DNA of 64,000 bases from Mixta tenebrionis. Lineage in GTDB: Bacteria; Pseudomonadota; Gammaproteobacteria; Enterobacterales; Enterobacteriaceae. Below the pieces are notes generated by a model. The model was not told the DNA's origin and made no database searches. It was given only the letters and a program-made list of their open reading frames with translations. Within the stretch, counting starts at the first letter, position 1. Every line of letters starts with the position of its first letter. Positions 39,001-48,547 of the stretch are shown one piece after another. Both the position numbers and the translations under genes were made by a program. Location: contig NZ_VHQI01000006.1 of assembly GCF_006517625.1 (NCBI RefSeq), positions 248,001 to 312,000 on the forward strand, read 5' to 3'.

Positions 39001-40165
39001 GCCGCTCTCTGTTGCTTTTCAGGATGCGCCGATAGCGCAGGTTTTGCAGGCGCTGGCGGATTATCAGCAGTTAAATCTGATGGTCGCGCCTGGCGTTGAA
39101 GGACAGATAACGTTGCGTCTGCAGGATATTCCCTGGCGGCAGGCGCTGCATCTCGTGGCGCGTATGGGACGGCTGACGATTGAACAGCAGGATAAGGTAC
39201 TGCTGGTATTTCCTCAGGGTTGGCAGGAGGCGGAAAAAGAGCAGGGCGCGCAGCAGCAGCCCTTACGGGAACTGGCGCTGACCCTGCGCCATGCGGACGT
39301 GGCCAGCGTCAACGCCAGCCTGCAGGCCGAGCGGGGGAAATTAATGACGGAGCGCGGCAGCGTTACCGTAGATACGCGCGCCAATATGCTGTTGCTGCGC
39401 GACACGCCCGCGGCGCTTAACGGCGTGGCGTCATGGGCGCGCGCGCTGGATGTGCCGCTGGAGCAGGTAGAGCTGACGGCGCATATTGTCAGCATCAGCG
39501 AGAGCCATCTGCGCGAGCTGGGCGTAAGCTGGCAGCAGTCGGGCGAAGAGATGATTAACCAGGCGCTGCGCAATCCTGCCCTGAATCTGAATTTCGGCGT
39601 CAGTTCGCCGTCGCTGACGGCTGGCCTGACGCTGGCTCGTCTGGATGGCCGTCTGCTGAATCTGGAGCTGAGCGCGCTGGAACAGGAGAACCAGATTGAG
39701 ATTATCGCCAGCCCAAGATTAATCGCCTCGCACCAGCAGCCCGCCAGTATTAAGCAGGGGACGGAAATCCCCTATGAGGTAGCCAGCGGCAGCGACGGCG
39801 CTACCAGCATTGAATTTAAGGAAGCGGTGCTGGGAATGGAGGTCACGCCAGCGGTGCAGCCCAACGGGCGAATCCGTCTGGCGCTGCATATCAGCCAGAA
39901 TGTGCCCGGACGTAATATCAACAACGGCGACCGGGAAATCCTGACAATTAATAAGCAGGAAATCACTACCCAGGTTACGCTCAGGGAGGGGCAAACATTG
40001 GCCCTGGGCGGTATATTTCAACAGGAATCGTCGCGTAATCGTGATAAAGTCCCCCTGCTGGGCGATATACCGCTGCTGGGAGCGCTTTTTCGCCGCGATA
40101 TCCACGATGAAAAGCGTCGGGAGCTGGTGATTTTTATTACGCCGCGCCTGGTAGGCGAGGAGTAG
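38939..40165 (+). CDS. hofQ: DNA uptake secretin HofQ (PilQ-like)
   Basis: Outer-membrane secretin through which DNA enters for use as nutrient, 408 aa (E. coli 412). A signal peptide (residues 2-19) is followed by the secretin N0/STN-like domain (VAFQDAPIAQVLQALADYQQLN region), an N1/KH-type domain and the C-terminal secretin barrel. The barrel carries the signature VPLLGDIPLLGALFR and IASPRLIASHQQPASIKQG. ATG at 38939 or the next codon can start it. It is the last gene of the hof operon. Confidence 0.93.
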   Translation: MMRIGIVLLWLLSAVAQGRDEPLSVAFQDAPIAQVLQALADYQQLNLMVAPGVEGQITLRLQDIPWRQALHLVARMGRLTIEQQDKVLLVFPQGWQEAEKEQGAQQQPLRELALTLRHADVASVNASLQAERGKLMTERGSVTVDTRANMLLLRDTPAALNGVASWARALDVPLEQVELTAHIVSISESHLRELGVSWQQSGEEMINQALRNPALNLNFGVSSPSLTAGLTLARLDGRLLNLELSALEQENQIEIIASPRLIASHQQPASIKQGTEIPYEVASGSDGATSIEFKEAVLGMEVTPAVQPNGRIRLALHISQNVPGRNINNGDREILTINKQEITTQVTLREGQTLALGGIFQQESSRNRDKVPLLGDIPLLGALFRRDIHDEKRRELVIFITPRLVGEE

Positions 40166-40525
40166 CCAGCAGCGTTTTTTTCCCGGCCTGGTATCATATG
40201 CGTTTGACGCAGGAGCGGAATTAGCTTACAAGGTTTAGCGATTTTGACTTATGGCGCAGCAAACGCATGTGTTGCCGCCACGATACCGTGACAGCATGCT
40301 GCCTGAAAGGCGGCGGTTTTGACTCTTAGCGAACTGTGTGACGCGCGCTGGCTGCGCGTTCTGAGCCGGGCAATTTATTCGGTTGCCAAACGACCTTGAG
40401 TGTTGAGATAATTTTTAATCTGACTCTCGCACTATCGCTCATGAGGTTTCAGTTCATGTCCCGCCAGCGGCCCGGCCGTTGCAGACGGGGTATCATCAAC
40501 GCATTGTCTTAGTAATACCGAAAAA
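40166..40525. other. Intergenic region hofQ - aroK with long leader
   Basis: 360 bp with no supported gene. The last 130 bp before aroK (about 40395-40525) look, from memory, strikingly like the E. coli aroK leader, from TTGAGTGTTGAGATAATTTT to the run CCGAAAAA before the ATG. A short frame [18 protein letters not shown] (40456-40512) lies inside. Its status is unknown. No intrinsic terminator of hofQ was certain. Confidence 0.5.
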
Positions 40526-41047
40526 ATGGCAGAGAAACGCAATATCTTTCTGGTTGGGCCTATGGGTGCCGGCAAAAGCACTATTGGTCGTCAGTTAGCT
40601 CAGCAACTCAATATGGAATTTTACGATTCCGATCAGGAAATTGAGCGACGTACCGGAGCGGATGTGGGCTGGGTGTTTGACGTTGAAGGCGAAGCAGGTT
40701 TTCGCGAACGTGAAGAAAAAATCATCAATGAACTCACAGAGAAACAGGGCATCGTGCTGGCTACCGGCGGCGGCTCTGTAAAATCCCGCGAAACCCGTAA
40801 TCGTCTCTCCGCCCGTGGTGTTGTGGTCTATCTCGAAACCACTATTGAGAAGCAACTGGCGCGTACGCAACGCGATAAAAAGCGTCCCTTATTACAGGTG
40901 GATACGCCGCCGCGCGAAGTGCTGGAAGCGCTGGCGGACGAACGCAATCCGCTGTATGAAGAGATTGCTGATGTCACCATTCGCACTGACGATCAAAGTG
41001 CGAAAGTGGTAGCTAATCAGATCATTAATTTACTGGAAAAGAACTAA
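40526..41047 (+). CDS. aroK: Shikimate kinase I
   Basis: Phosphorylates shikimate at the 3-OH, fifth step of the chorismate pathway. The 173 residues equal E. coli AroK. P-loop GPMGAGKS is at residues 11-18, followed by the shikimate-binding DSDQEIERR segment and the GGGSV motif near residue 80. The ATG has no clear ribosome-binding site and is preceded by CCGAAAAA. It is co-directional with aroB 40 bp downstream. Confidence 0.97.
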   Translation: MAEKRNIFLVGPMGAGKSTIGRQLAQQLNMEFYDSDQEIERRTGADVGWVFDVEGEAGFREREEKIINELTEKQGIVLATGGGSVKSRETRNRLSARGVVVYLETTIEKQLARTQRDKKRPLLQVDTPPREVLEALADERNPLYEEIADVTIRTDDQSAKVVANQIINLLEKN

Positions 41048-41087
41048 TTCATCGCCTGAGGGCATAGCGAAAAGGTTATACAGCGTC

Positions 41088-42176
41088 ATGGAGAGGATCA
41101 CCGTTACCCTTGGGGAGCGTAGCTACCCGATCACCATCGCCGCCGGTCTGTTTAACGATGCGGCAGCCTTTTGGCCGTTGAAAGCAGGCGACCAGGCTAT
41201 GCTGGTAACCAATGAAACTCTGGCCCCGCTCTGGCTGGCTTCGCTGCGGCAGCGGCTGGAAGAGGCGGGGATCAAGGTGGATCAGGTTATCCTTCCCGAT
41301 GGCGAACAGTATAAAACCCTGGCGGTAATGGATCAGGTGTTTACCGCGCTGCTGAAAAAGCCCCACGGCCGCGATACCACGCTGCTGGCGCTGGGCGGAG
41401 GCGTTATCGGCGACTTAACCGGTTTCGCCGCGGCCAGCTATCAGCGCGGCGTGCGCTTTATTCAAATTCCCACCACGCTGCTTTCGCAGGTTGATTCTTC
41501 AGTCGGCGGAAAAACCGCCGTTAATCACCCGCTGGGCAAAAATATGATTGGCGCCTTCTATCAGCCGGCGTCGGTCGTTATCGATCTCGACTGTCTGCGC
41601 AGCCTGCCTCGCCGCGAGCTGGCTTCCGGTATGGCGGAGGTGATCAAATATGGCGTTATTCTCGACGGCGCGTTCTTTAGCTGGCTGGAGCGCCGCCTGG
41701 ATGCGCTAATGGCGCTGGATGGCGAAGCGATGGCGCAGTGCATCCGTCGCTGCTGCGAACTGAAGGCAGAGGTTGTCGCTGCAGATGAACGTGAAACCGG
41801 CCTGCGCGCGCTGCTGAATTTAGGACATACTTACGGGCACGCTATTGAGGCCCATATGGGCTACGGCAACTGGCTGCACGGCGAAGCGGTAGCCGCCGGC
41901 ATGGTGATGGCGGCGCGTACCGCCGAACGGCTGGGGCAATTTAGCGCCGCCGACACCGATCGCATTATCGCCCTGCTGAAACGCGCCGGGCTGCCGGTCG
42001 CCGGACCGCAGGAGATGACGGCGCAGGATTACCTGCCGCATATGCTGCGCGATAAAAAAGTGCTGGCGGGCGAGCTGCGTCTGGTACTGCCGCTGGCCAT
42101 CGGCAAAGCCGAGGTGCGCGGCGGCGTGGCGCATGATATTGTGCTTGCCGCAATTGAAGAGTGCCGCAAGGCGTGA
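41088..42176 (+). CDS. aroB: 3-dehydroquinate synthase
   Basis: NAD- and zinc-dependent enzyme making 3-dehydroquinate from DAHP, second step of the chorismate pathway. The product is 362 aa, as in E. coli. Motifs: [16 protein letters not shown] (NAD binding), [18 protein letters not shown] (substrate lysine) and metal-ligand histidines in [11 protein letters not shown] and [11 protein letters not shown]. It sits in aroKB-damX-dam-rpe-gph-trpS, the conserved E. coli superoperon order. Confidence 0.97.
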   Translation: MERITVTLGERSYPITIAAGLFNDAAAFWPLKAGDQAMLVTNETLAPLWLASLRQRLEEAGIKVDQVILPDGEQYKTLAVMDQVFTALLKKPHGRDTTLLALGGGVIGDLTGFAAASYQRGVRFIQIPTTLLSQVDSSVGGKTAVNHPLGKNMIGAFYQPASVVIDLDCLRSLPRRELASGMAEVIKYGVILDGAFFSWLERRLDALMALDGEAMAQCIRRCCELKAEVVAADERETGLRALLNLGHTYGHAIEAHMGYGNWLHGEAVAAGMVMAARTAERLGQFSAADTDRIIALLKRAGLPVAGPQEMTAQDYLPHMLRDKKVLAGELRLVLPLAIGKAEVRGGVAHDIVLAAIEECRKA

Positions 42177-42234
42177 CGGTGACATAGCCGCAAACGGAGC
42201 GCCTGGCGGCGTTTGCCATAAGACGGGAGGTTGA

Positions 42235-43242
42235 ATGGATGAGTTCAAACCGGAAGACGAGTTAAAACCGGATACCAGCGATCGTCGACCAACGCGACCA
42301 CGCAAAACGTCTTCTGCGCCAAAAACACCGGCGTCGCGTCAGCGCATGATGATGGGCATCGGCGTGTTGGTGCTGCTGCTGTTGATTATCGGCATCGGCT
42401 CGGCATTAAACGGGCCTGACGCAGATAAAACCGCCAGACAGCCCGCCAGCGGCACCACAGCCGGCGGCGGCGGCAACGAAAAGAATATCGATCTCTCCGG
42501 CTCTTCAACGATGAGCGGGCAGGGCGGCAACGCTTCAGGCAACGCCGCCAGCGGCGAGACGGCCTCCACCTCGCCTCAGCCGATTTCCGTTCCGCCCGTC
42601 TCATCAACGCCGACTCAGGCGGCGCCGCTTGAAGCGCCGCAGGGCCAGCAGCGCGTTGAACTCCCCGGCGATCTTAACAGCGCGCTGAGCAGTCAGCAGG
42701 GGCAGGTAGACGCTGCCGCGCAGGGCGCTATCGGCAGCAGCTCGCTGCCGACTGCGCCAGCAACGGTAAGCGGCAACAGCGGCGTCAATAATAGCGCCAG
42801 CGTCGGGCGTAGCGCCGCGGCGCCGCGTCAAAACAGCGCTAAGCCGGCGCAGACGCATAAGCCGGCCGCCAGCCAGACATCCGCCCGGCAAAATGCCGCG
42901 CCGGCGGCAAAACAGAACAGCAAGCCGGCCGGCAGCGCCACGCATTCATCGTCAGCCGCCGGCAAAGCATCGTCAGGCGTGCCGGGCGGCAGCTATACCC
43001 TGCAGCTGAGCAGCGCTTCGCGCGCCGATACGCTGAACGCGTGGGCGAAAAAGCAGAATCTGAACAATTACCATGTCTACCAGACCACGCGTAACGGGCA
43101 GCCATGGTATGTGCTGGTGAGCGGCTCTTACGCTACGCCAGCCGATGCCAAACGTGCCGTTTCCTCGCTGCCGGCGGAAGTCCAGGCGCAGAAGCCCTGG
43201 GTTAAGCCCGTCAGCCAGGTGAAGAAAGAGGCGGGACGCTAA
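42235..43242 (+). CDS. damX: Cell division protein DamX
   Basis: Bitopic inner-membrane division protein that gathers at the septum through its SPOR domain. The product is 335 aa against 428 in E. coli. The N-terminal MDEFKPEDELKP is conserved, but the acidic/Arg-rich cytosolic stretch that follows in E. coli is missing, so the membrane helix lies at about 39-58 (MMMGIGVLVLLLLIIGIGSAL). A long Ser/Ala/Gln/Pro-rich periplasmic linker (60-250) leads to the SPOR domain (about 255-330, YTLQLSSASRADTLNAWAKK, QPWYVLVSGSYATPADAKRA). It starts 58 bp after aroB. Confidence 0.94.
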   Translation: MDEFKPEDELKPDTSDRRPTRPRKTSSAPKTPASRQRMMMGIGVLVLLLLIIGIGSALNGPDADKTARQPASGTTAGGGGNEKNIDLSGSSTMSGQGGNASGNAASGETASTSPQPISVPPVSSTPTQAAPLEAPQGQQRVELPGDLNSALSSQQGQVDAAAQGAIGSSSLPTAPATVSGNSGVNNSASVGRSAAAPRQNSAKPAQTHKPAASQTSARQNAAPAAKQNSKPAGSATHSSSAAGKASSGVPGGSYTLQLSSASRADTLNAWAKKQNLNNYHVYQTTRNGQPWYVLVSGSYATPADAKRAVSSLPAEVQAQKPWVKPVSQVKKEAGR

Positions 43243-43260
43243 GGCGATCCGCTAATATTC

Positions 43261-43295
43261 CTGCGGCAGCGTACTCTGGCAGCGCGCTGCCGCAG
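43261..43295. repeat. Perfect hairpin between damX and dam
   Basis: CTGCGGCAGCG / CGCTGCCGCAG, 11-bp arms at 43261-43271 and 43285-43295 with a 13-nt loop, 18 bp beyond the damX stop. There is no T-tract, so an mRNA stability or attenuation role is more likely than termination. Confidence 0.65.
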
Positions 43296-43422
43296 CCAGT
43301 AATCTATGGCCTTCAGGGTGGCAACATCAGGTTGTCATCTTTGCTGTAAAACAAATCCATAAGCGCAGATATGCTGTCGCTATAGCCACAGCCAGATGAA
43401 CAGAAGTAAACAAAACGACGGC

Positions 43423-44235
43423 ATGAAAAAACATCGCGCTTTCCTGAAATGGGCGGGTGGTAAGTATCCCCTTCTGGAAGATATTCGCCGCCATTTACCG
43501 CAAGGCGACTGTCTGGTCGAGCCTTTCGTCGGCGCCGGTTCGGTATTCCTTAATACCGACTATCCGCGTTACGTACTGGCGGATATCAACAACGATCTGA
43601 TCAGTCTTTATAATATCGTCAAAGGGCGCACCGGCGAGTTCGTTGCGGATGCGCGCCAGCTGTTTACCCCGCGCAGCAATGAAGCGGACGCTTACTACGC
43701 GCACCGCAGCGAGTTTAACGCCAGCCGCGATGACTATCAGCGGGCGCTGCTGTTCCTTTATCTGAATCGTCACGGCTATAACGGCCTGTGTCGCTATAAC
43801 CTGCGCGGCGAATTTAACGTTCCCTTTGGACGCTACCGTAAGCCCTATTTCCCGGAAGAGGAGCTCTACGGCTTCGCCGAGCGCGCGCAAAAAGCTACCT
43901 TTGTTTGCGAATCCTACGATGTTACCCTGAATAAGGCGCAGGCGGGATCGGTGGTTTACTGCGATCCGCCCTATGCGCCGCTTTCCGCCACGGCGAATTT
44001 TACCGCCTACCATACCAATAGTTTCAGCCTGCGCGAGCAGCAGCATCTGGCGGAGCTGGCGGTTAAGCTGGCGCAGGAAAACAGTATCCCGGTACTTATT
44101 TCCAACCATGATACCGAGCTGACCCGGCAGTGGTATCAGGAGGCGGTGCTGCATGTGGTTAAAGCGCGCCGCTCGATCAGCAGAAGCATAAACGGGCGCA
44201 CTAAAGTTGACGAGCTGCTGGCGCTTTTTCGCTAG
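43423..44235 (+). CDS. dam: DNA adenine methylase Dam
   Basis: Methylates adenine N6 in GATC, guiding mismatch repair, SeqA binding and replication timing. From the ATG at 43423 it has 270 aa (E. coli 278). SAM-binding motif FLKWAGGK is at residues 7-14, FVGAGS at 35-40 and catalytic DPPY at 181-184. An in-frame ATG at 43396 would add nine residues (MNRSKQNDG); neither has a strong ribosome-binding site. I prefer the shorter form because E. coli begins MKKNRAFLKW. Confidence 0.95.
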   Translation: MKKHRAFLKWAGGKYPLLEDIRRHLPQGDCLVEPFVGAGSVFLNTDYPRYVLADINNDLISLYNIVKGRTGEFVADARQLFTPRSNEADAYYAHRSEFNASRDDYQRALLFLYLNRHGYNGLCRYNLRGEFNVPFGRYRKPYFPEEELYGFAERAQKATFVCESYDVTLNKAQAGSVVYCDPPYAPLSATANFTAYHTNSFSLREQQHLAELAVKLAQENSIPVLISNHDTELTRQWYQEAVLHVVKARRSISRSINGRTKVDELLALFR

Positions 44236-44301
44236 CTGGTTTCGCCCGCGATCGGCGCAATCTGTCAGTAAGTTTACTGGCGTATACAGTGGGAGATACG
44301 G

Positions 44302-44988
44302 ATGAAACGATTTTTGCTGGCCCCTTCAATCCTCTCAGCAGATTTCGCCCGCCTGGGTGAAGACACGGCGAAAGTGCTGGCTGCGGGCGGCGATGTGGTG
44401 CATTTCGACGTAATGGATAACCATTATGTGCCCAATCTGACGATGGGGCCGATGGTGCTGAAAGCGCTGCGTGATTACGGCATCACCGCGCCGATCGATG
44501 TGCATTTGATGATCAAGCCCGTTGACAGCCTGATCCCGCAGTTCGCTAAAGCGGGCGCCAGCTATATCACCTTCCATCCTGAAGCCAGCGAGCATATCGA
44601 CCGTAGCCTGCAGCTGATCAAAGAGCACGGCTGCAAGGCGGGACTGGTGTTTAATCCGGCCACGCCGCTGAGCTATCTGGATTACGTGATGGATAAGCTG
44701 GACGTTATTTTGCTGATGTCGGTTAACCCCGGCTTCGGCGGCCAGTCATTTATCCCCGGCACGCTGGATAAGCTGCGTGAGGCGCGTAAGCGTATCGATG
44801 AGAGCGGTTACGATATCCGTCTGGAAGTCGATGGCGGCGTGAAGGTGGATAATATTGCAGAGATCGCCGCGGCGGGCGCCGATATGTTTGTCGCCGGCTC
44901 GGCTATTTTCGGCCAGCCCGACTATAAACAGGTTATCGATGCGATGCGTAACGAACTGGAGAAGAGTCGTCATGGCGCGTTTCACTAA
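44302..44988 (+). CDS. rpe: Ribulose-phosphate 3-epimerase
   Basis: Interconverts ribulose 5-phosphate and xylulose 5-phosphate in the pentose phosphate pathway. TIM-barrel of 228 aa (E. coli 225). Family signatures include [32 protein letters not shown], the metal/acid site DVHLMI and [12 protein letters not shown]. The last 17 bp overlap gph. Confidence 0.97.
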   Translation: MKRFLLAPSILSADFARLGEDTAKVLAAGGDVVHFDVMDNHYVPNLTMGPMVLKALRDYGITAPIDVHLMIKPVDSLIPQFAKAGASYITFHPEASEHIDRSLQLIKEHGCKAGLVFNPATPLSYLDYVMDKLDVILLMSVNPGFGGQSFIPGTLDKLREARKRIDESGYDIRLEVDGGVKVDNIAEIAAAGADMFVAGSAIFGQPDYKQVIDAMRNELEKSRHGAFH

Positions 44989-45649
44989 TATCCGCGCGTT
45001 AGCGTTCGATCTTGACGGTACGCTGGTGGACAGCGTGCCTGGACTGGCAGATGCGGTCGATCTGGCGCTGCAGGCGATGCGGCTGCCGGCGGCGGGCGCG
45101 TCCCGCGTGGCGACCTGGATCGGCAACGGCGCCGACATTATGGTAGAGCGCGCGCTGCACTGGGCGCTACAGCGTCAGCCGGCGGCAGAGGAGCTGCGCG
45201 AGGCCAGGGCGCTGTTTGATAAATATTACGCCGGGACGGCGCCGGCGGGCACCACGCTGTTTCCCCACGTGGCGCAAACGCTGGAAAAACTTTCCGCCGC
45301 CGGGCTGCCGCTGGCGCTGGTAACCAATAAGCCCACGCCCTTTATCGCGCCGCTGCTGCGCTCGCTTGGCATCGACCAATATTTCTCATTAGTGATTGGC
45401 GGCGATGATGTGGCAGCGAAAAAACCGCATCCGGCCCCGCTGTTTTTGGTGCTGGGCACCTTTGGCCTGCTGCCGGACGAGTTACTATTTGTTGGCGATT
45501 CGCGCAATGATATTCTGGCGGCAAAGGCGGCAGGATGTCCCTGCGTCGGCATGTCGTTCGGCTACAACTACGGCGAGCCGATCGCCAGCAGCGAACCGGA
45601 TATCGTTCTGGATGATTTCATCGAACTTATGCCCGCATTGGGGCGGTAA
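44972..45649 (+). CDS. gph: Phosphoglycolate phosphatase
   Basis: HAD phosphatase that removes 2-phosphoglycolate produced in DNA repair. The product is 225 aa (E. coli 252). Motif I is [13 protein letters not shown], motif II LVTNKP, and motif III/IV KKPHPAP and FVGDSRNDI. It is shorter than E. coli because a lysine/proline-rich cap insertion (after residue 60) and a C-terminal tail are missing. The ATG at 44972 lies inside the end of rpe. Longer frames from 44855 are rpe sequence in another frame. Confidence 0.95.
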   Translation: MARFTNIRALAFDLDGTLVDSVPGLADAVDLALQAMRLPAAGASRVATWIGNGADIMVERALHWALQRQPAAEELREARALFDKYYAGTAPAGTTLFPHVAQTLEKLSAAGLPLALVTNKPTPFIAPLLRSLGIDQYFSLVIGGDDVAAKKPHPAPLFLVLGTFGLLPDELLFVGDSRNDILAAKAAGCPCVGMSFGYNYGEPIASSEPDIVLDDFIELMPALGR

Positions 45650-45667
45650 TAATCAGGATTGAAAAGC

Positions 45668-46672
45668 ATGAGCAAACCCATCGTATTTAGCGGCGCGCAG
45701 CCTTCCGGCGAACTGACCATTGGTAACTACATGGGCGCTATGCGTCAGTGGGTCCAGATGCAGGATGATTATCACTGCATCTACTGTATCGTTGACCTGC
45801 ACGCGATTACCGTACGTCAGGACCCCGTCGCGCTGCGCAAAGCGACGCTGGATACGCTGGCGCTCTATCTGGCCTGCGGCATCGATCCGCAAAAAAGCAC
45901 CATCTTCGTTCAGTCGCACGTGCCGGAGCATACGCAGCTGAGCTGGGTGCTGAACTGCTACACCTATTTCGGCGAGCTGAGCCGTATGACGCAGTTCAAG
46001 GATAAGTCCGCCCGCTATGCGGAAAATATCAATGCCGGCCTGTTTGATTATCCGGTGCTGATGGCGGCGGATATTCTGCTGTATCAAACCAACCAGGTGC
46101 CGGTTGGCGAAGATCAGAAACAGCATCTGGAGCTGAGCCGCGATATCGCCCAGCGGTTTAACGCCATTTATGGCGATGTGTTCAAGGTGCCGGAGCCGTT
46201 TATTCCCAAATCGGGCGCGCGCGTGATGTCGCTGCTGGAGCCGACGAAAAAGATGTCCAAGTCGGACGATAACCGCAATAACGTGATCGGCCTGCTGGAA
46301 GATCCGAAATCGGTGGTGAAGAAGATCAAGCGTGCGGTGACCGATTCCGATGAGCCGCCGGTGGTGCGTTACGACGTGCAGAACAAGGCCGGGGTTTCCA
46401 ACCTGCTGGATATTCTTGCTGCCGTCAGCGGTAAAAGCATCAGCCAGCTGGAGCAGGAATTCGAAGGCAAGATGTACGGCCACCTGAAGGGCGAAGTGGC
46501 CGAAGCGGTTTCCGGCATGCTGAGCGAGCTGCAGGCCCGCTATCAGCGCTACCGTGAAGATGAAGCTTTCCTGAATCAGGTGATGCGTGAAGGCGCCGCG
46601 AAAGCGCGTGCGCATGCCCAGGAGACGCTGAAAAAAGTTTACGAAGCGGTAGGCTTTGTCGCTCTGCCGTAA
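45668..46672 (+). CDS. trpS: Tryptophanyl-tRNA synthetase
   Basis: Class Ic synthetase charging tRNA-Trp, 334 aa as in E. coli. The HIGH-type motif is in [12 protein letters not shown] and the KMSKS loop is exact ([11 protein letters not shown], near residue 197). The ATG at 45668 (MSKPIVFSG) follows AGGATTG. The ATG at 45659 adds only three residues. It is the last gene of the aroK operon and is followed by a strong terminator. Confidence 0.98.
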   Translation: MSKPIVFSGAQPSGELTIGNYMGAMRQWVQMQDDYHCIYCIVDLHAITVRQDPVALRKATLDTLALYLACGIDPQKSTIFVQSHVPEHTQLSWVLNCYTYFGELSRMTQFKDKSARYAENINAGLFDYPVLMAADILLYQTNQVPVGEDQKQHLELSRDIAQRFNAIYGDVFKVPEPFIPKSGARVMSLLEPTKKMSKSDDNRNNVIGLLEDPKSVVKKIKRAVTDSDEPPVVRYDVQNKAGVSNLLDILAAVSGKSISQLEQEFEGKMYGHLKGEVAEAVSGMLSELQARYQRYREDEAFLNQVMREGAAKARAHAQETLKKVYEAVGFVALP

Positions 46673-46704
46673 GGGAGCGCGATTGAAATCTCGCGATTGA
46701 TAAT

Positions 46705-46731
46705 AAAAAAGGCGCCTCAGGCGCCTTTTTT
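46705..46731. terminator. Bidirectional terminator trpS / cysG
   Basis: AAAAAAGGCGCC-TCA-GGCGCCTTTTTT, a perfect stem flanked by A- and T-runs between two convergent genes. Confidence 0.9.
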
Positions 46732-46748
46732 ATGTGCAGACGATAGCG

Positions 46749-48113
46749 TTAAAACCAGCGTAGCGTATCGCGCAGCGCAACTACGCGTCCAACGATAATC
46801 AGGCTGGGACTGGTGACCTGCGTCGCCAGGCTTTCCAGCTGGCTCAGTTCGCCGCATACTACGCGCTGACGCGTGCTGGTGCCGTTTTCAACCAGCGCCA
46901 CCGGCATCGAGGCCGCCATCCCGTGCGCCTGCAGCTGACGCTGAATTTCCCCCGCCTGCGCCAGCCCCATATAGAACACCAGCGTTTGCTGCTCCGCCGC
47001 CAGGTTAGCCCAGTCCAGCGAAGACTCCTGCTTGCGGTGGCCAGTCACAAAGCGCACGCTGTGCGCGTAATCGCGATGGGTCAGCGGGATACCGCTGTAG
47101 GCGGAGCAGCCGGATGCGGCGGTAATGCCGGGCACAACCGAGAAGGGAATATTGCTGCCCGCCAGCGTTTCCAGCTCTTCGCCGCCGCGCCCAAAAATAA
47201 AGGGATCGCCGCCTTTCAGCCGCACCACGCGTTTTCCCCGCTGCGCCTGCTGTAACAGGATCTGGTTGATCTTCTCCTGCGGCACGCAGTGGTGACCGGC
47301 GCGCTTGCCGACGAAAATCCTTTCCGCATCGCGCCGCGCCAGCTGCAGCACCTCATCGGATACCAGACGGTCGTACACCACGATATCCGCCTGCTGGATC
47401 TGCTGTAGCCCTTTCAGCGTCAGCAGCCCGGCGTCGCCAGGCCCGGCGCCCACCAGCACCACTTCGCCGCGCTTCTCCAGCGGCTGGTTAAACAGCTCGT
47501 CGGTCAGCGCCTGCGCCTGCGGCGTGTCGTTATTCGCCAGCGACTGGGCGAGACGATCGCTGACAAACAGTTTTTCCCAAAAGCGCCGGCGCTCGGCGCC
47601 GGTCTGATAATGCTGTTTTACCCGCTCACGCAAGGCGCCCGCCAGCGTCGCCAGCTTACCGAGATGCTGCGGCAGCAGCGCCTCCAGCTTTTCTCGCAGC
47701 AGACGCGCCAGCACCGGCGCCCGCCCGCCGGAGGAGATGGCGATGGTTAACGGGGAGCGATCGATAATGGAAGGCATGATGGCGCTGGCCTGCGCCGGAG
47801 CGTCCACCACGTTGCAGAACAGACGGCGCGCCTCCGCCGCCTCGCTGACCTGCTGGTTTACCTGTTCATCGCTGGTCGCGGCGATCGCCAGCCAGCATTT
47901 ATCCAGCAGTTCCGGCGTGAAGGGCTGCTGTAGCAGCGTCGCTTCGCCCGTTTGCTGCCAGTCATAGAAGGGCGCAGTGAACTCCAGCGCGCAAACCTGA
48001 AGCTGCGCGCCGGCATCAAGCAGCAGGCGCGCCTTACGTGCGGCGACGTCGCCCGCGCCGACCAGCAGACAAATCTTGCCGCGCAGCTGGCAAAACAGGG
48101 GTAGATAATCCAT
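46749..48113 (-). CDS. cysG: Siroheme synthase CysG
   Basis: Trifunctional enzyme that turns uroporphyrinogen III into siroheme, the cofactor of nitrite and sulfite reductases. The product is 454 aa (E. coli 457). The N-terminal dehydrogenase/ferrochelatase (1-about 215) has [11 protein letters not shown]. The C-terminal SAM uroporphyrinogen methyltransferase (216-end) has [23 protein letters not shown] and [16 protein letters not shown]. It lies on the nirBD strand, 104 bp downstream of nirD, with a perfect hairpin between. Confidence 0.97.
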   Translation of the reverse strand: MDYLPLFCQLRGKICLLVGAGDVAARKARLLLDAGAQLQVCALEFTAPFYDWQQTGEATLLQQPFTPELLDKCWLAIAATSDEQVNQQVSEAAEARRLFCNVVDAPAQASAIMPSIIDRSPLTIAISSGGRAPVLARLLREKLEALLPQHLGKLATLAGALRERVKQHYQTGAERRRFWEKLFVSDRLAQSLANNDTPQAQALTDELFNQPLEKRGEVVLVGAGPGDAGLLTLKGLQQIQQADIVVYDRLVSDEVLQLARRDAERIFVGKRAGHHCVPQEKINQILLQQAQRGKRVVRLKGGDPFIFGRGGEELETLAGSNIPFSVVPGITAASGCSAYSGIPLTHRDYAHSVRFVTGHRKQESSLDWANLAAEQQTLVFYMGLAQAGEIQRQLQAHGMAASMPVALVENGTSTRQRVVCGELSQLESLATQVTSPSLIIVGRVVALRDTLRWF

Positions 48114-48159
48114 GGTATTCTCCGGCGTAGCGGTATGAACGGTAATGGTTTGCAGGTGA

Positions 48160-48182
48160 TGCGGCGCACGGAGTGCGCCGCA
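48160..48182. repeat. Perfect hairpin between nirD and cysG
   Basis: TGCGGCGCAC-GGA-GTGCGCCGCA: 10-bp arms, 3-nt loop, no T-tract on either side. It occupies the interval where E. coli carries nirC. Confidence 0.7.
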
Positions 48183-48217
48183 GGCAGGAACAATCGCAAC
48201 GTTTTATCGGGTTAGCC

Positions 48218-48547
48218 TTAATCGCAGGCGACTTCTACCCGGCCTTCGCATACCCGTACCGGCCAGCTGCGCACCGAATATTCGGCGTCTTCCATGCAGA
48301 GGCCGTCACGCAGGCGAAAACGCTGCTTTTTCAGCGGGCTGGCAACCCACAGCTCCTGCTGGTGCTCGGCGATAATTCCACGAGACAGCACGCTGGCCTG
48401 CGCAAAGGGATCGATATTGCTGATAGCGTAAAGCTCTTCATCCGCGCGCGGACGGAAGATGGCTACCTGCTCGCCCTGCACCAGCGCGCAAACGCCGGTA
48501 GCGGGCAGAATATCTTCTAATTTACAGACGGCTTGCCAGTTGCTCAT
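48218..48547 (-). CDS. nirD: Nitrite reductase (NADH) small subunit
   Basis: Small Rieske-fold subunit of the cytosolic NADH-dependent nitrite reductase. It lacks the usual Rieske cluster ligands, as in the family. The product is 109 aa (E. coli 108). Segments NWQAVCKLEDILP and FRLRDGLCMEDAEYSVR match E. coli. The ATG at 48547 overlaps the nirB stop (ATGA). Confidence 0.96.
   Translation of the reverse strand: MSNWQAVCKLEDILPATGVCALVQGEQVAIFRPRADEELYAISNIDPFAQASVLSRGIIAEHQQELWVASPLKKQRFRLRDGLCMEDAEYSVRSWPVRVCEGRVEVACD

Noticed and set aside
45653-46615. 320-codon frame opposite trpS
   Set aside because: It mirrors the near-invariant trpS sequence and its composition (His/Arg/Gln-rich) is that of a shadow.
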